64,000 bases of DNA, taken from contig OX459099.1 of the NCBI GenBank assembly GCA_949775045.1, positions 20,444,644 to 20,508,643 on the forward strand, written 5' to 3'. The notes under the pieces were generated by a model that was not told the DNA's origin, did not search any database, and worked only from the letters and a program-made list of their open reading frames with translations. Position numbers and translations under genes: made by a program. Each line of letters starts with the position of its first letter. Within the stretch, counting starts at the first letter, position 1. Shown in pieces: positions 34,561-47,900 of this stretch. The DNA comes from Metridium senile. Its lineage: Eukaryota; Cnidaria; Anthozoa; Actiniaria; Metridiidae.

Positions 34561-35365
34561 TATTTATACCTGCTAGTTTACTTTGTTAATAATTTTCAAT
34601 GTCGAAAAAATCCTGCTCATTTTTCTTTGAATTGATAAGACAAAACAGATATTTTCAAGATTTCTACAGAGCATTATATTGCCAAACATAAATATGTATG
34701 CATACAGAATTTTATGTGTTTCGAAATTTAACTATATTTCATAAAATATGAATGCAATAAACGCCAGTATAAAATTTAATAAAACTCCGATGAATAATTA
34801 AACTAAACTTGAAGTCCTCTCAAAACGTCAATTATTAATGCTCTTTTTATACAGCATAATTATAAGGTACCTTTTTATTCAGTAGAAGGATTTATGTCCA
34901 AATTAAAAGGTCAGTAATGAAATGACGGTTTTTGGCCAGTAATTTGCACTCTTCGTAGTGTAAAAATCAACATTTTTTTCTGGTGAAAAAACCACTATAA
35001 GTGACACTCTTTTCATGGTGCAAATTAAAATTTTCATTTTTACGCTTATAAAGAAAGAACGTCTTAAACTTTAATTAGTATAAGAAACAATATTAATCAG
35101 TTTACATCCACCACTTCATAAAATAAATCACGATTTTGATGTCTTAATCTTGTGGCCAGACACAAGTGCTCTACTAATTCGGGCCGGGAGACTAAGGCCC
35201 ACGCTCACTAACCCTGGTTGAATAATTTAGCACACATCACTTTCAAGCTGATTTTTGCGGAGAGAGGAAAATTGGAGAACCCAGAGTGAACTGTAAAATC
35301 CTCTGGTGGCAAGGCAGAGAACATCACATCAAAAAAAAAAAATTTGGATTATAGCCGTCACAATA

Positions 35366-35757
35366 GGCCTTTTGCAACAATAGGTCACGTGACCCTACCC
35401 CTCTTCAATCGAACCGCTGTGTCAAAATGAAGATCAGAAATGAAAAGAGCACCTCAAAATTAGTAAGAAGGTGAAGTATCAGCTCATAAAATGTAGCACA
35501 TGCAAGGGAATTGGAAATGGCATTTAATTTAAAATTCAATATTTTATAAGGATTCGGTATGGAAAATATTCCCATACAAATCCTTATAAAATATTGAATT
35601 TTATATTTAATGCAATTTCTCTTATGCTCATCATTATGAGCTAAAACCTTGGCTTCTTACTAATATGGAGGTGTTCTTTTCATTTCTGATGTCCATTTTG
35701 ACACAGCTGTTCGATTTAAAAGGGGTAGGGTCACGTGACCTGTTCTTGCAAAAAGAC
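35366..35757. mobile_element. 392-bp foldback element with GGTCACGTGACC
   Basis: Inverted arms start with GCCTTTTGCAACAATAGGTC / complement; each arm carries the palindrome GGTCACGTGACC (an E-box core CACGTG) and TGTGTCAAAATG. The inner AATATTTTATAAGGATT also inverts around a short loop at about 35555-35575. Confidence 0.8.
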
Positions 35758-35834
35758 CAAGAAATCTGCGTTTATGAGAGACACATTGCATTAATGATAG
35801 TTTCCAGCATTATAAAACATTCAGCTCGTATTTG

Positions 35835-36205
35835 TTTTTGTTTAATTTGTTTGTTTGTTTGTTTGTTTGTTTGTTTGTTCAGTGCTTGTCTGCCTGCTTG
35901 TTTGTTTGTCTGTTTGTTAACTTTGTTTGTTTGTTTGTTTGCTTGTTTGCTTGCCTGTTTTATTTTTTGCTTGTTTGTTTGCTCATGCAGTGCTTGTCTG
36001 TTTGTGTGTTTGTTTGTTTGTTTGCTCAGTGCTTGCCTGTTTTTTTGTTTGTTTGCTTAGTGCTTGTCTGTTTGTTTGTGTGCTTGTCTGTTTGTTTGTT
36101 TGTGTGCTTGTCTGCTTGCCTGTTTGTTTGTTTGTTTGTTTGTGTACTTGTCTGCTTGCCTGTTTGTTTTTTCAGTGTGTTTATTTGTTTGTTTCTTCAG
36201 TGCAT
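35835..36205. repeat. (TTGT)n microsatellite with CAGTGCTTGTCTG interruptions
   Basis: TTTG repeats with recurring interruptions GTGCTTGTCTGCTTGCC. The Cys/Leu/Phe/Val ORFs in all plus frames are artefacts. Confidence 0.95.
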
Positions 36206-36296
36206 GGTCAAAACATCCTAAAATCGACAAAAAATATTGATACACACAGAAGTTCATACACATAAGCAGAACGTCTGACACAAATGATGAAATATA

Positions 36297-36568
36297 CACC
36301 TATTTCAAAAATGTTTGTCGAAAACAAAGCTACAGTCCACACTCTGAAGCCTGCAAAGGATGTCGGTATTTCTTATCTTGTTATCGATTTATTCATAGTA
36401 TATTTTGGTTGTACATGTTTGTATTATATGACCATAAAAAGTTGCTGAAGATGATGAAACAAATACTTCTTTGAAAAAAAAAATGCAATATAAACCACAA
36501 ATGATTTCATTATTACCAGAGTGTGGACTATAGGTTCGGCTGCGACGTGAAATAAATTATCCATGGTG
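36297..36568. mobile_element. TA-flanked MITE, family CACCTATTTCAAAAATCGTTG, copy 3
   Basis: CACCTATTTCAAAAATGTTT at the left with AGTCCACACTCTGAAGCCTG inside; the right end is degenerate (CATGGTG then TA). Confidence 0.65.
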
Positions 36569-36569
36569 T

Positions 36570-39500
36570 ATATGACAATCCATTTAGTGAACTCATATAC
36601 ATCGTCTGTGTCCCTAAAACTATAACTTGGGCTACCTGTGTTGATCTGCCTTGCCTATTTTGATTTCGTGTTAGGTATATATCATTTGCGCTTTACTTCT
36701 TTCAACCAATAGTATTCAACCAAATTAAAATTATACTTGCAAATATATCGGTAATTCACCCGTATCAAAATACGTTAAACAATAAATGATTTCCTCCACT
36801 CAACCCCAAGGCCAATTTCTTCTGGAAACGCATGTCGGAATTGATAGCAAAATGAAGAAATGTTAATAGAGAAGCTATGATGAACATTTTAGTTGTCACG
36901 ACTTTAGTCAGTTGTATATCCGATACTGAGTTGGAGTATACGATACAAGCATGTAAGTACAACGGATTAAGTCTTATAGTCGTTATAATCGCGCGCGCAA
37001 TTCTTGTTTTACTGCAGAACAATACTGCTCCAGTCAGTACATTATGATCAATCATTATTTTTAGAAAAGAGTTATATAATTTGTTGTCTTACCGTCAGCA
37101 TAAGCCAGTATTTGTTGATATAACACAAATGAAAACAATTGCTTTTTAAAATAACAGTAATTATATTGTTAAAACATTTGTTTCTTGTCTAAAATAACAA
37201 TAACAATTAACATTAAGAATCATGAATCAAAAGGCTGACAAGTTTAGGAATCAAAAAATATTTTATTCAATTAAATTCAGGGCTGAATCTTGTATGGTAG
37301 ATGTAGAATGATAGATATGCGGTCAAAAGACAAATTAATACAAGTAGCAATGAGGGCCGGGCCACAAGTTTATTAGCTTTTAGCTATTTAGTGCTACCCT
37401 CTTTAAATAAAGTTTCTTACTTACTTACTTACTTACTTACATACTTACTTACTTACTTACTTTCTCAAATTTTGTATGGTTGTTTATTGCACCATAGACA
37501 GGTTTCAAATATTCAATAAAAGGAGGGGGTTTCCATTCTTGTTTTCATACTACATGACTTAAAAATATGCGCAGAAATGTGTGCGACGCATCCAAAACAA
37601 GGGAATGATCAACTCCAGCCCAATTCGTCAAATTTTCTCGCAGCACTTTGCTTGTGTAGGATCAAAGCCACTGTTGCGAATCGTCGCGCGTCAAAATGAA
37701 TCACATAAGTTATCTTATAATTATCCAAATATCTGTTTATAAACCTCATAATAGCACTGAGTAATTGGTTGGCCTTTTCTTGAAATGTTGTGCTAATTTT
37801 GCAGCCTTTTCGTTCTTGTAGATTACATGTACCAATATTCAAAATTAGCATTAAATTAATATTTCTGTTTTATATAGACACTGTAGAATTTGTTAATAGT
37901 CTTACTTTCTCTATTATTATTTGCAACTCAGAAGAATTATAGCTTCTTTTCATAATGGAAACGGTTGAATTCTTTATACACTAATCCAAATTTCGTATAA
38001 GATGTTTTGGCGCCAAACAAGAGGGCACAAGTATGTACGCAAGAGAGCATAAGAATGTACGCTCTAATGCGTCAAACTATGTATTCATTAAACGGTCATG
38101 ATGAAATCTTGAATAATAACAAATAAAATGGTATTGGCACTGTACAATGAGATTTCAGAAAGTTTCTTTTTGAGTTTTGGAAGATCTTCTTAATAGAATG
38201 TTTCTGATTTTGCTTTGATTTGGTACTGTTGTTTTCGAGATATCAAAATTATGCAAATACTGATTGCTCGAGTGTTTTACAGCGAGGAAACTTGAACCGT
38301 GAACACTTTGTGTTTTTTTTTTGGTATTTTATTTTAACCCACATCCCATGAGCGAATAAATTAGAGATATGATTTATTATGAGCACTTAGTGTATTTGAA
38401 CTCACTGCTTCATTTTAAGAGGTTTTGAAGCAGTAGAAGGTTCAGAAAATAATAACGTGAAAAAAGTCAAGTGTTCACGGTTCGAGGGCAAAGGAGTAAA
38501 AAACATCACATTTTTCACAAATAAATCGAAATGTTTTTTTACAACTATATATAGTAACCATTTAATTCTAATAATTTTATTCGGTTTTCAAATTATATAT
38601 ACAATACACACACACAATTAATAAATACATGAACGCAAGAATTTTCGCATTATATTCGGCAGATGTGACGGATGCGACATTTGAGTTTATTAGGCCTAGA
38701 AATGCGCTCTTTATATAAATAAAAAGGAGCTATTCGGAGCTATTCATAATTCAGAATGTATCTTTAACGAATAACTGAGGCAATAAAAAAGCAATTTACT
38801 TTTAATATGATTTTGAATCTAGGATTCAATCCTAGATGTCCGCCATGTTGTTGCAACCGAACACCAACATGGCGGCTCCTTCTATTGCTAAATGAAAATG
38901 AGCATATGAAAAACTCAATTATCTGGCTGAAAATGTTTCTGAATTCGGTTACAAATCTTTCCCGACTTTAGCTTATTTACTCTTCTATAGAACTAATTTA
39001 TACATCAGTGGTTTTTTTATAGCACATGCCTTTCAAAAATATTGAAACTGGATTGAAAATTGTACTTTCGTAATTCGTAATTAAAAACAACAATTTCAAC
39101 TCGGAATTCATAACTTAAGTTCTAACTTTAGTATCAAATTAACAGGTATATTTTACATTTTATTGCAATTTTTCCCCTGAAAAGTTTCAATTTGTGGCAG
39201 CAGTAAATCTTCGTTTCGTTTTAAACTGTAAATTAAAACATTTTTTTTTTTAACTAAATTACGATGACGTGAATAGCCTTAGAGAGCAATTAAATGATCG
39301 TAAAAGCATGCACAACAAAACAAAACACAATTAGTACTCAGGCGTATTTTAAAGTCACATAACCCAGCTGTTCCAATTGTATACAACTATTTCGAAAAGG
39401 TTGTCAAAGGCCATAGCTTTGAAGTTTTAGGCATATTACATCTATGTAAAAAAGGCTGTTAATGAGTTTTGTTCGTTTGTTATATATTCTTGTTAAAATT

Positions 39501-39600
39501 GGCTGCCATTGGTTATAGTTAATATTGGGCAAAAATTGAAAAAATGAACTAACGAACGACCCAACGAACGAACACACGCACGAGTTAGTTATTTTACGAA
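36570..39600. other. Intergenic, no gene recognised
   Basis: AT-rich. A minus-strand open frame at 37609-37851 (80 codons, TTFQEKANQLLSAIMRF..) has protein-like composition but no family that I recognise and no confirmed splice sites. There is an (ACTT)n tract at 37421-37460, an inverted repeat copy at 38288-38487, and an inverted CCGCCATGTTG..CAACATGGCGG pair at 38839-38874. Confidence 0.4.
38288..38487. repeat. Dispersed ~205-bp inverted-end repeat, copy 2
   Basis: Opposite orientation to 2112-2319, with the same AACCCACATCCC and GAACTCACTGCTTCATTTT blocks. Confidence 0.6.
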
Positions 39601-39614
39601 CGAATGAACTTATA

Positions 39615-40292
39615 CACAAATATATAAACAAACATTAACATATAAACAAATAAACAGACAAACAGACAAACAAACGAACAAATAAACAAACAAACAAAAC
39701 AAATATACAAACCAACCAAATAAGCAAACGAACGAACGAAAGAACAAATAAACGAACAAATTTACAAACAAACAAATAAAACAGACAAACAAACAAAACA
39801 AACAAGCAAACAAACAAACAAACAAATTTACAAACAAACAAACAAACAAATTTACAAACAAACAAACAAACAAATCAACAAGTAAACAAACAAACAAAAC
39901 AAATATACAAACCAACCAAATAAGCAAACGAACGAACGCAAGAACAAATAAACGAACAAATTTACAAACAAACAAATAAAACAGACAAACAAACAAAACA
40001 AACAAGCAAACAAACAAACAAACAAATTTACAAACAAACAAACAAACAAACAAATTTACAAACAAACAAACAAACAAACAAATCAACAAGTAAACAAACA
40101 AACAAACAAACAAACGAACAAACAAACAAATTTACAGACAAATTTACAAACAAACAAACAAAACAAACGAACAAACAAAGAAATAAGCAAACAAATTAAC
40201 AAACAAAACAAACCAACAAACGAATAAATTAAACGAACAAACAAACAAAACACAAACGAACAAATCAACAAACAACAAAGCAAGCACACACA
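39615..40292. repeat. (CAAA)n tract with a 200-bp higher-order unit
   Basis: AAACAAAC repeats with interspersed words. AAATATACAAACCAACCAAA recurs at 39701 and 39901, exactly 200 bp apart, and the sequence between is repeated. Long minus-strand Phe/Val/Cys/Leu ORFs are artefacts. Confidence 0.95.
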
Positions 40293-41411
40293 AAAACTAT
40301 ATCTACCGCGATAAACACAACACAGGAGGTCATAAGTAATTCCTTTTAACACAATTCAATTCCTTGCTATCTCATTATATTCATCTTCGCTATTACTATT
40401 CGTATCCGCCAGGTGTAAGAACCACTCAATACATGCCCACAGAAAAGCACAATTAGCTTGGCGTCGTACAAGAACCAAGGTTCTACAAGTGGATTCGACT
40501 CAGTAAGTGAAAGATAAACTTCCACGTCGAAAAACAAGACGAAATCTAACAGAAATATCGCTGGAATTCACAAGAAGTTTTAATTCTCACACGTATATCA
40601 ACCAAGAGCTTCTGGAGTCACAATTTAGGAAATAATTTTGTGGCAAGTTTGCGGCTTTTCAAGCGAAATACGAATCTGTCAGTGAAGCAACGGTTGGGCA
40701 AGTTTTGGGTGGATTTGCGTGGATTTTCGCCGTTAAAACATTGACAAATCTCACAGATATTGTAACCGCGGACGTATCTCGACATGTTGGTTTAGTGAGG
40801 AGTTTTTCCGTCAATTTTGATATCTGTTAAACGACCGATTCTTTGAGTATATTGATCATAATTTCATTTGAATTGAATTAGGTGGTTTTTGAGCAATATC
40901 ACACATTCAAATTTTTTCCTTCTAAAAATCTCTTTAATTGATTAGTACTTTAAGCCTCTCAAAAAGCATTCGTTTGTAAGATATAGATACAAACATCTTA
41001 TTTGCTGGAAGAACGCAAATTTTACAGTTTATTATTCACATTAAGGACTAAACCGGCTAGAAACTACGACACAGAAATACAAAAACATCAGCCAAATACG
41101 ATCAATTTCGTTCAAAAGAGAACTCGAACGGATATTCAAATTATAAAGGAAAAAAAAAACAAATACAAGAAAGTGTCAAAAATCAACTAAAAGTTAGCAT
41201 TTTGTTCAAGAATTAACGAACTTGGATTCAAAAAGGTCAACTCAATAACATTAACTAAAAGAAGAAAAACGCAAAGGACAAGCGAAAAATCACTTCAATC
41301 ATTCACCAAGAAGACTCAAAGTTTAGTATCTCGCTAAAACGAGGGATAATTTGACAATTTTATCACCAATTGACTAAATGAACTAGCTAACGACGACTAC
41401 AGCAATTCAAA

Positions 41412-44088
41412 ATGCCCGAGACGATGAACCGAATGCTTCGTCGAAAGTCCCAAGGGACATGGTTCATCGAAGGACCTTTGGTTCGTTGTATGAACATATT
41501 TGATCTAACTGTGCTAGGACTTGGAGGTCTTATCGACGCAGGTATCTACGTTGTTATCGGACAGCTAGCACTGACGCAAGCCGGCCCAGCGGTTATTATC
41601 TCATTCATGATAGCAGCCGTTGCGGCGATGTTTGCTGGGCTATGCTACGCCGAGCTATCTTCACGGATTACGAAAACTGGTTCTGCGTACGTGTTTACAT
41701 ATGTTATCCTAGGTGAACTTTGGGCGTTCATCGCAGGATGGAGTATGATTGCGGAGTACTTAGTAAGCGCTGCGTCAATGGCGAGGGCGTTTACCGGCTA
41801 CATCAACTCGCTTACAAATGATACAATGTTTGTATTGTTTAAAGAGAAGATCGGTTGGGGCGATCAGGGCTTGTTCGGTGACTTTCCTAACTTCCCAGCT
41901 CTCGGGTTAGTCATCTTAGCGACTATAATCGTCGGTATTGGAGTGCGCGAGTCGAAGACATTCATGGATGCCATCATATCAATCAACGTCGCGGCTCTCT
42001 TGTCCGCAATAGTCGCCGGGATTATTCTCTCAAACACTGATAACTGGTCGAGCCTGGATAAGTTTGCGCCAAATGGTATGAAAGGAATCTTACTGGCGGC
42101 ACCGAACTGCTTCTACTGTTTATCGGGTTTTGACACTGTGCCGACCGCTAGCGAGGAAGCAATAGAGCCTCGTAGGGACGTCCCGAAAGCGATCCTGTTA
42201 TCCCTCGGGATTGCCATAGTGGCGTATACAATCGTTATTATCATCATGACGATGATGGTGCCGTATTACGAGATTAGCTACTACGCACCGCTAGCAGAAG
42301 CCTTTCGATCACGTGGTTTCACGCCTGGATACTACATCGTTTCTATTGGTGCTTTATGTGCCATATTTGGGAGTCTCCTAGCAACGACCTACGCTGTGAC
42401 TAGGTTGTTTTACTCGATTGCATACGATGGGTTGATATCGACTTGTATCGCTCGTGTTGGTCAGAACCGTCATATTCCAACAAGAGCGGTCATTTGCACG
42501 TGTGTACTGACTGGCATCTTAGCGCTGTGCATGGAGATTAGTATGCTGGTAGAGTTGGTGGCGGTATCGACCATCACGACATACACCATGGTATCAATAT
42601 GTGTCATCTTGTCACGCTACCAGACTGATGTCTCAAGCGTGTACCTCGATGGATACCTGCACTCAACCGGCGTCACTGACTGGCTGCAGAATAAACTCTT
42701 CCCGGCGACCAAGAAATCCAAAACTAAAGCAATCACGAACTACGAGAGGATATCGCAAAATGAGGAGCTAGTCAGTGTTGGCAATCCTCCGACCAAGCTG
42801 ACCGAAGACACTCATTTCTCCGCTACGATAGCCCTTATTCTGTTCATGTTCTGTTTAGTTGGGTTTTGGACGTGTTTGGATATTCTTCTACAGACTGGAT
42901 CAGGCGACAAGATTGATCCAGTGGTTGTGTCTTTGACGAGTGTTTATGGTGCTGCTGGTTTGATTGCTGTGGTTGTTCTGTTCCGTCTTCCAAGGAATAA
43001 TGTGAAGTTCCCGTTCATGATACCGATGGCTGTACCCATACTTAGTATTGTGATCAACTCGTTTATTGTCGTTAGAATACACTGGATGTCTTATATTATG
43101 TTTTGTACTTGGGTCGCCATAGGTAAGTAACATACTTCTTAGATGATTCACTCGCTTATTTATCCTTTATCAATCATCCCTATTCATCCCTTTCTTCATT
43201 CATTCACTCATTTATTCATTTATTCATTCATTCATTCATTCATTCATTCATTCATTCGTTCGTTCGTTCGTTCGTTCGTTCGTTCATCCATTCATTCATC
43301 CATTCATTAGTTCGTTCGTTCGTTCGTTCGTTCGTTCGTTCATCCATTCATTCATCCATTCATTAGTTCGTTCGTTCGTTCGTTCGTTCGTGCGTGCGTG
43401 CGTGCGTGCGTGCGTGCGTTCGTTCGTTCGTTCGTTCGTGCGTGCGTGCGTGCGTGCGTGCGTGCGTTCGTTCGTTCGTTCATTTATTCATTGACTCATT
43501 GATTCATAGCCTCCGTTGCATACGTCTTATGTGGTTCGCTCCCCTCCCCCACTAACGTCTGCGCACTCGAGCCTGGTTTGCATTCATCAATCCATTCATT
43601 CATTCATTTATCCATCCATTCATTCATTCATTTATCCATTCATTTATTCATGCATTTTTTATTAATTCACAAAAGCGTTCCTTCATCCATTTACTTATTT
43701 ATCCAGTCCATATTGGTTGATTGATTCATTTATTTATTCATCCATCCATCTATCCCGATTCATTCATTTATCCGTTTATCCATCCATTTATTTTTTGATT
43801 CATTCATTCACCCATGCATGCATGCATCCATTTTAATTAATTATCTATCCATTCATCCATTCATTTCTATTTCACTTCCCAGGAATGATCATTTACCTAG
43901 GATACGGATACACGCACAGCACGGAGTCTCATTCACAAGCAAGCGAAGAAGTACTCATGGATTATGCCTTTATCCCCGTACCACTCCCCACGGGAACTGA
44001 AGTGATCCGACCAATACAGCGAAACCTTCCGCAAGAAAATCCTCTGGCACCGTTTGATGATTTCGACCCAGAGGAATGGAACGAATAA
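41412..44088 (+). CDS. Cationic amino acid transporter-like protein, SLC7A (CAT) family
   Basis: Two coding exons, 41412-43122 and 43883-44088, joined in phase 1 to 638 residues (human CAT1 has 629). The opening MLRRK and CMNIFDLTVLGLG match the CAT N-terminus and TM1. GPAVIISFMIAA, AGLCYAEL, PKTG-like ITKTGSAYVFTYV and GELWAFIAGW follow (residues 58-110). GFDTVPTASEEAIEPRRDVP (239-258) is the family signature after TM6. About 14 membrane helices are expected, with a hydrophilic cytoplasmic loop at about 435-470. The family carries arginine, lysine and relatives across the plasma membrane. TM1 reads LIDAGIYV (residues 40-47) where CATs have LGAG, so Asp42 replaces a substrate-site glycine; transport may be altered. 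Closest member (SLC7A1-4 or 14) is not decided. Confidence 0.92.
43138..43865. repeat. Tetranucleotide arrays filling the transporter intron
   Basis: ATTC, GTTC, GTGC and ATCC repeats in blocks. A 54-bp block CATTAGTTCGTTCGTTCGTT..CATCCATTCATTCATC is itself repeated. Practically the whole 760-bp intron is microsatellite except for a short stretch at about 43510-43580. Confidence 0.95.
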
Positions 44089-44305
44089 AAATAGCTTGTA
44101 AGCAATAGAAATAGGATTATCAAAAATTAAGAGACTTAGGGGGAGGGCCTGAGGAATGGAACGAACAAAAATAGTTTGTAAGCAATAGAAATAGAATTAT
44201 CAAAAAGAGATTTAGGGGGATGGCCTGAGGAATGGAAAGAATAAAAACATTTTGTGAGCAATAGAAATATGATTATCAAAAAGAGACTTAGGGTGGAGGG
44301 CCTGA
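44071..44305. repeat. ~78-bp tandem triplication covering the transporter stop codon
   Basis: Three units begin GAGGAATGGAACGAATAAAA, GAGGAATGGAACGAACAAAA and GAGGAATGGAAAGAATAAAA at about 44071, 44151 and 44227. Each continues with AGCAATAGAAATA, ATTATCAAAA and GAGA(C/T)TTAGGG. The first contains the real stop codon and an overlapping AATAAA; the other two form the presumed 3' UTR. Confidence 0.9.
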
Positions 44306-44920
44306 GGAATCGCTGTTACGTGTCCAAATAGTTCATCGACTCCTCCTGCCATAGCCTGATTTTCAGAGCGGGCCTGGGTCCTACGCTATCACTTTCTAAG
44401 CAGGCTACTCCTGCCACAGCTAAGCTTTGATATTATGAAACGAAAATATCAGGGACAAACTAAGTGACCTCCTTCTTTTGCATTTATTTGCCTGACGGAC
44501 CCTCCCCATAATTCCCCCGGCCCTCCCCCTTCTAGAAAAATTAATGCTAAACATGCATGTATAAGTTATTATGATTATAGTACGTCTGGTTTTAAATAGA
44601 AAAAGAATAACAATAAATTTTTATTTTAGTGTGGCACTAGGTACAACAGTATATAAGCCATCTATAAAAATTTACATATTTTGTTTAATTTGTTAGTTAT
44701 AGAACACTCCAGTCCAAAAAGAGATTATTGTACCCGTTGTACCGATGACTGTCATTTTTGAATTTTAGTTTGTTAAATACGCACGTGGTTATATATAACA
44801 AATCGCGTGCGATCATAGTGCATGGTTCGAGATCTTAGTACTATTTTTCGATCTTCACTTATAAGAAATGAATTATTTTGTATTAAACATTTATTTGGGA
44901 ATTCGTCGTCGTTTACTAGT

Positions 44921-47900
44921 CAGTCAGTCAGTCAGATTTTTTCGTCCATTCGTTCGAATTCGTTCGTTCGTTCATCTCCATTCTTTCATTTATTTATTTA
45001 TTCTTCCATTCATTCTTCATTCATTCATGTATCTACTTAGTCATTCATTTTTTTATTCATTTTTTCATTCATTCATTTTTTTAATTCATGTTTTCATTCA
45101 TTTATTCATTCATTCATCCATCCATTCATCCATTCATTCATTCATTCATTCATTCATTCATTCATCCCAGGAGGGAGGGGATGACTCAATTGTATTCAAA
45201 TTAGCTTCTCCGTCTATGGACCACACAATTGTGACGTCACATGGATACGGCAGTGAATCTTGTCAGTTTAGTTCGAGGGAGCCATTTTGAAATTCAGAAA
45301 ACGAGGTTAAAATGAGGTAAAACAGCACATTGTAAAGTAGCTAATACACAGTGAGTGTTCTTTTCTTATATATTTACTAGTTGAGCGCAACTGATTTCGA
45401 AATACCTTTATAGTTGACTGTTTTTTTTTCGTTACAACTTCTCGGGAAGGCTGCAGTTCGTAATCAATAATGGCCAACCTTCGTTTTTAATCATAGTGAT
45501 TTCGTGGGTAAAACTTTATGGAGCATTTTGAAAATAGGAGGTTATATTCATTGTAAGTTTTATTCTAGTCAGTTCGATTTTGGTTTTAATTGGAGCTGTG
45601 GTTCTTCTTATCAATCGATTTTTGTGTAGTTTCTCACTCTTTTGAACGGTAAAGAACTTATCCTGTACATGATTTTCATAGGTTTTGATTTTTTTTTGTT
45701 TGTCTCTCACTATTTGCATCAAGTAACTTACACTTATTGCATAAACCTGCAGTAATATTGCTTTGTATACATTGAAATTGTTGATATATTTTTAAAAGTG
45801 AAATAAATTAATCCATTAATAAATTACTTGATCCATGAAATATTCAAATAATTTGCTACTGTAGACTGTGTATAACATTCACTATTTAATACTGACTATG
45901 GTCACTGTCAAAGACAGTGTAAAGACTTATTGTTTTATTAATTTGTATCTGATGTTTTGGTTGAATGACATCACAGGTAGCCCAAGCTATGCACTAGCTT
46001 CTACGTTTTTTAGCAATATGACGAAATATCTAAAATGCAATACAAATAGTGGTTTATGGCTGTTTTTCAGTGGGGAACAACAGCCATAAATCACTCAAAA
46101 TTGAAGGAAATGGCCTGAAACTTCACAGGAATGCAAAGGAAAAAAACACACAAGTAGACATGTTTATTTTTATTGCATTTTAAATATTTCGTCATATTGC
46201 TAAAAAACGTACAAATGCATAGCTTGGGCTACCTGTGATGACATTGACTAAATAGAGACTGTAAGTTAAGGTAGTTACATTGTATTTTTTATTTGTTTTT
46301 ACTTCATGGTTTTAGTGCTTTGCTCTATACTAATTTATTTTTTTAAATTTTTTTTAATAATTAGCATAACACAAGATGACAATAGCCTGCAATGCCGGCG
46401 GTCTGCAGGGTTGCAGGGAAGAGAAAAGGAAAGACTGTGATCTTTTCCTTTTCCTTTTTCTTCTCTCCCTAATTACGCAGACTGCCGGCAACTCAGGCAA
46501 AGATGACAAGCATGGAACAGTTCAATGTAAACTAAGAAATAATTATTATATTCACTGAAATAGTGTGTTATCTTTTCCTGCCATTCAACCTGAAAAAAAA
46601 AACCACAACATTTTAAACTATATCATCATTCAACTTAATTTACATTTTTAAGAAATATTTTATAAGTAATTTCTAACACTCACATTAAGCTAAAGATGTA
46701 ATCTTATATCCTTATTTTCAATCATATTTTGAAATAATGAATTTCAGTCAGTCAGTCAGATTTTTTCGTCCATTCGTTCGAATTCGTTCGTTCGTTCATC
46801 TCCATTCTTTCATTTATTTATTTATTCTTCCATTCATTCTTCATTCATTCATGTATCTACTTAGTCATTCATTTTTTTATTCATTTTTTCATTCATTCAT
46901 TTTTTTAATTCATGTTTTCATTCATTTATTCATTCATTCATCCATCCATTCATCCATTCATTCATTCATTCATTCATTCATTCATTCATCCCAGGAGGGA
47001 GGGGATGACTCCATTGTATTCAAATTAGCTTCTCCGTCTATGGACCACACAATTGTGACGTCACATGGATACGGCAGTGAATCTTGTCAGTTTAGTTCGA
47101 GGGAGCCATTTTGAAATTCAGAAAACGAGGTTAAAATGAGGTAAAACAGCACATTGTAAAGTAGCTAATACACAGTGAGTGTTCTTTTCTTATATATTTA
47201 CTAGTTGAGCGCAACTGATTTCGAAATACCTTTATAGTTGACTGTTTTTTTTTCGTTACAACTTCTCGGGAAGGCTGCAGTTCGTAATCAATAATGGCCA
47301 ACCTTCGTTTTTAATCATAGTGATTTCGTGGGTAAAACTTTATGGAGCATTTTGAAAATAGGAGGTTATATTCATTGTAAGTTTTATTCTAGTCAGTTCG
47401 ATTTTGGTTTTAATTGGAGCTGTGGTTCTTCTTATCAATCGATTTTTGTGTAGTTTCTCACTCTTTTGAACGGTAAAGAACTTATCCTGTACATGATTTT
47501 CATAGGTTTTGATTTTTTTTTGTTTGTCTCTCACTATTTGCATCAAGTAACTTACACTTATTGCATAAACCTGCAGTAATATTGCTTTGTATACATTGAA
47601 ATTGTTGATATATTTTTAAAAGTGAAATAAATTAATCCATTAATAAATTACTTGATCCATGAAATATTCAAATAATTTGCTACTGTAGACTGTGTATAAC
47701 ATTCACTATTTAATACTGACTATGGTCACTGTCAAAGACAGTGTAAAGACTTATTGTTTTATTAATTTGTATCTGATGTTTTGGTTGAATGACATCACAG
47801 GTAGCCCAAGCTATGCACTAGCTTCTACGTTTTTTAGCAATATGACGAAATATCTAAAATGCAATACAAATAGTGGTTTATGGCTGTTTTTCAGTGGGGA

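Noticed and set aside
35665..36265. Cys/Leu/Phe/Val-rich open frames
   Set aside because: Translations of the (TTGT)n tract; the same holds for the minus-strand frames at 39610-40352 in the CAAA tract.
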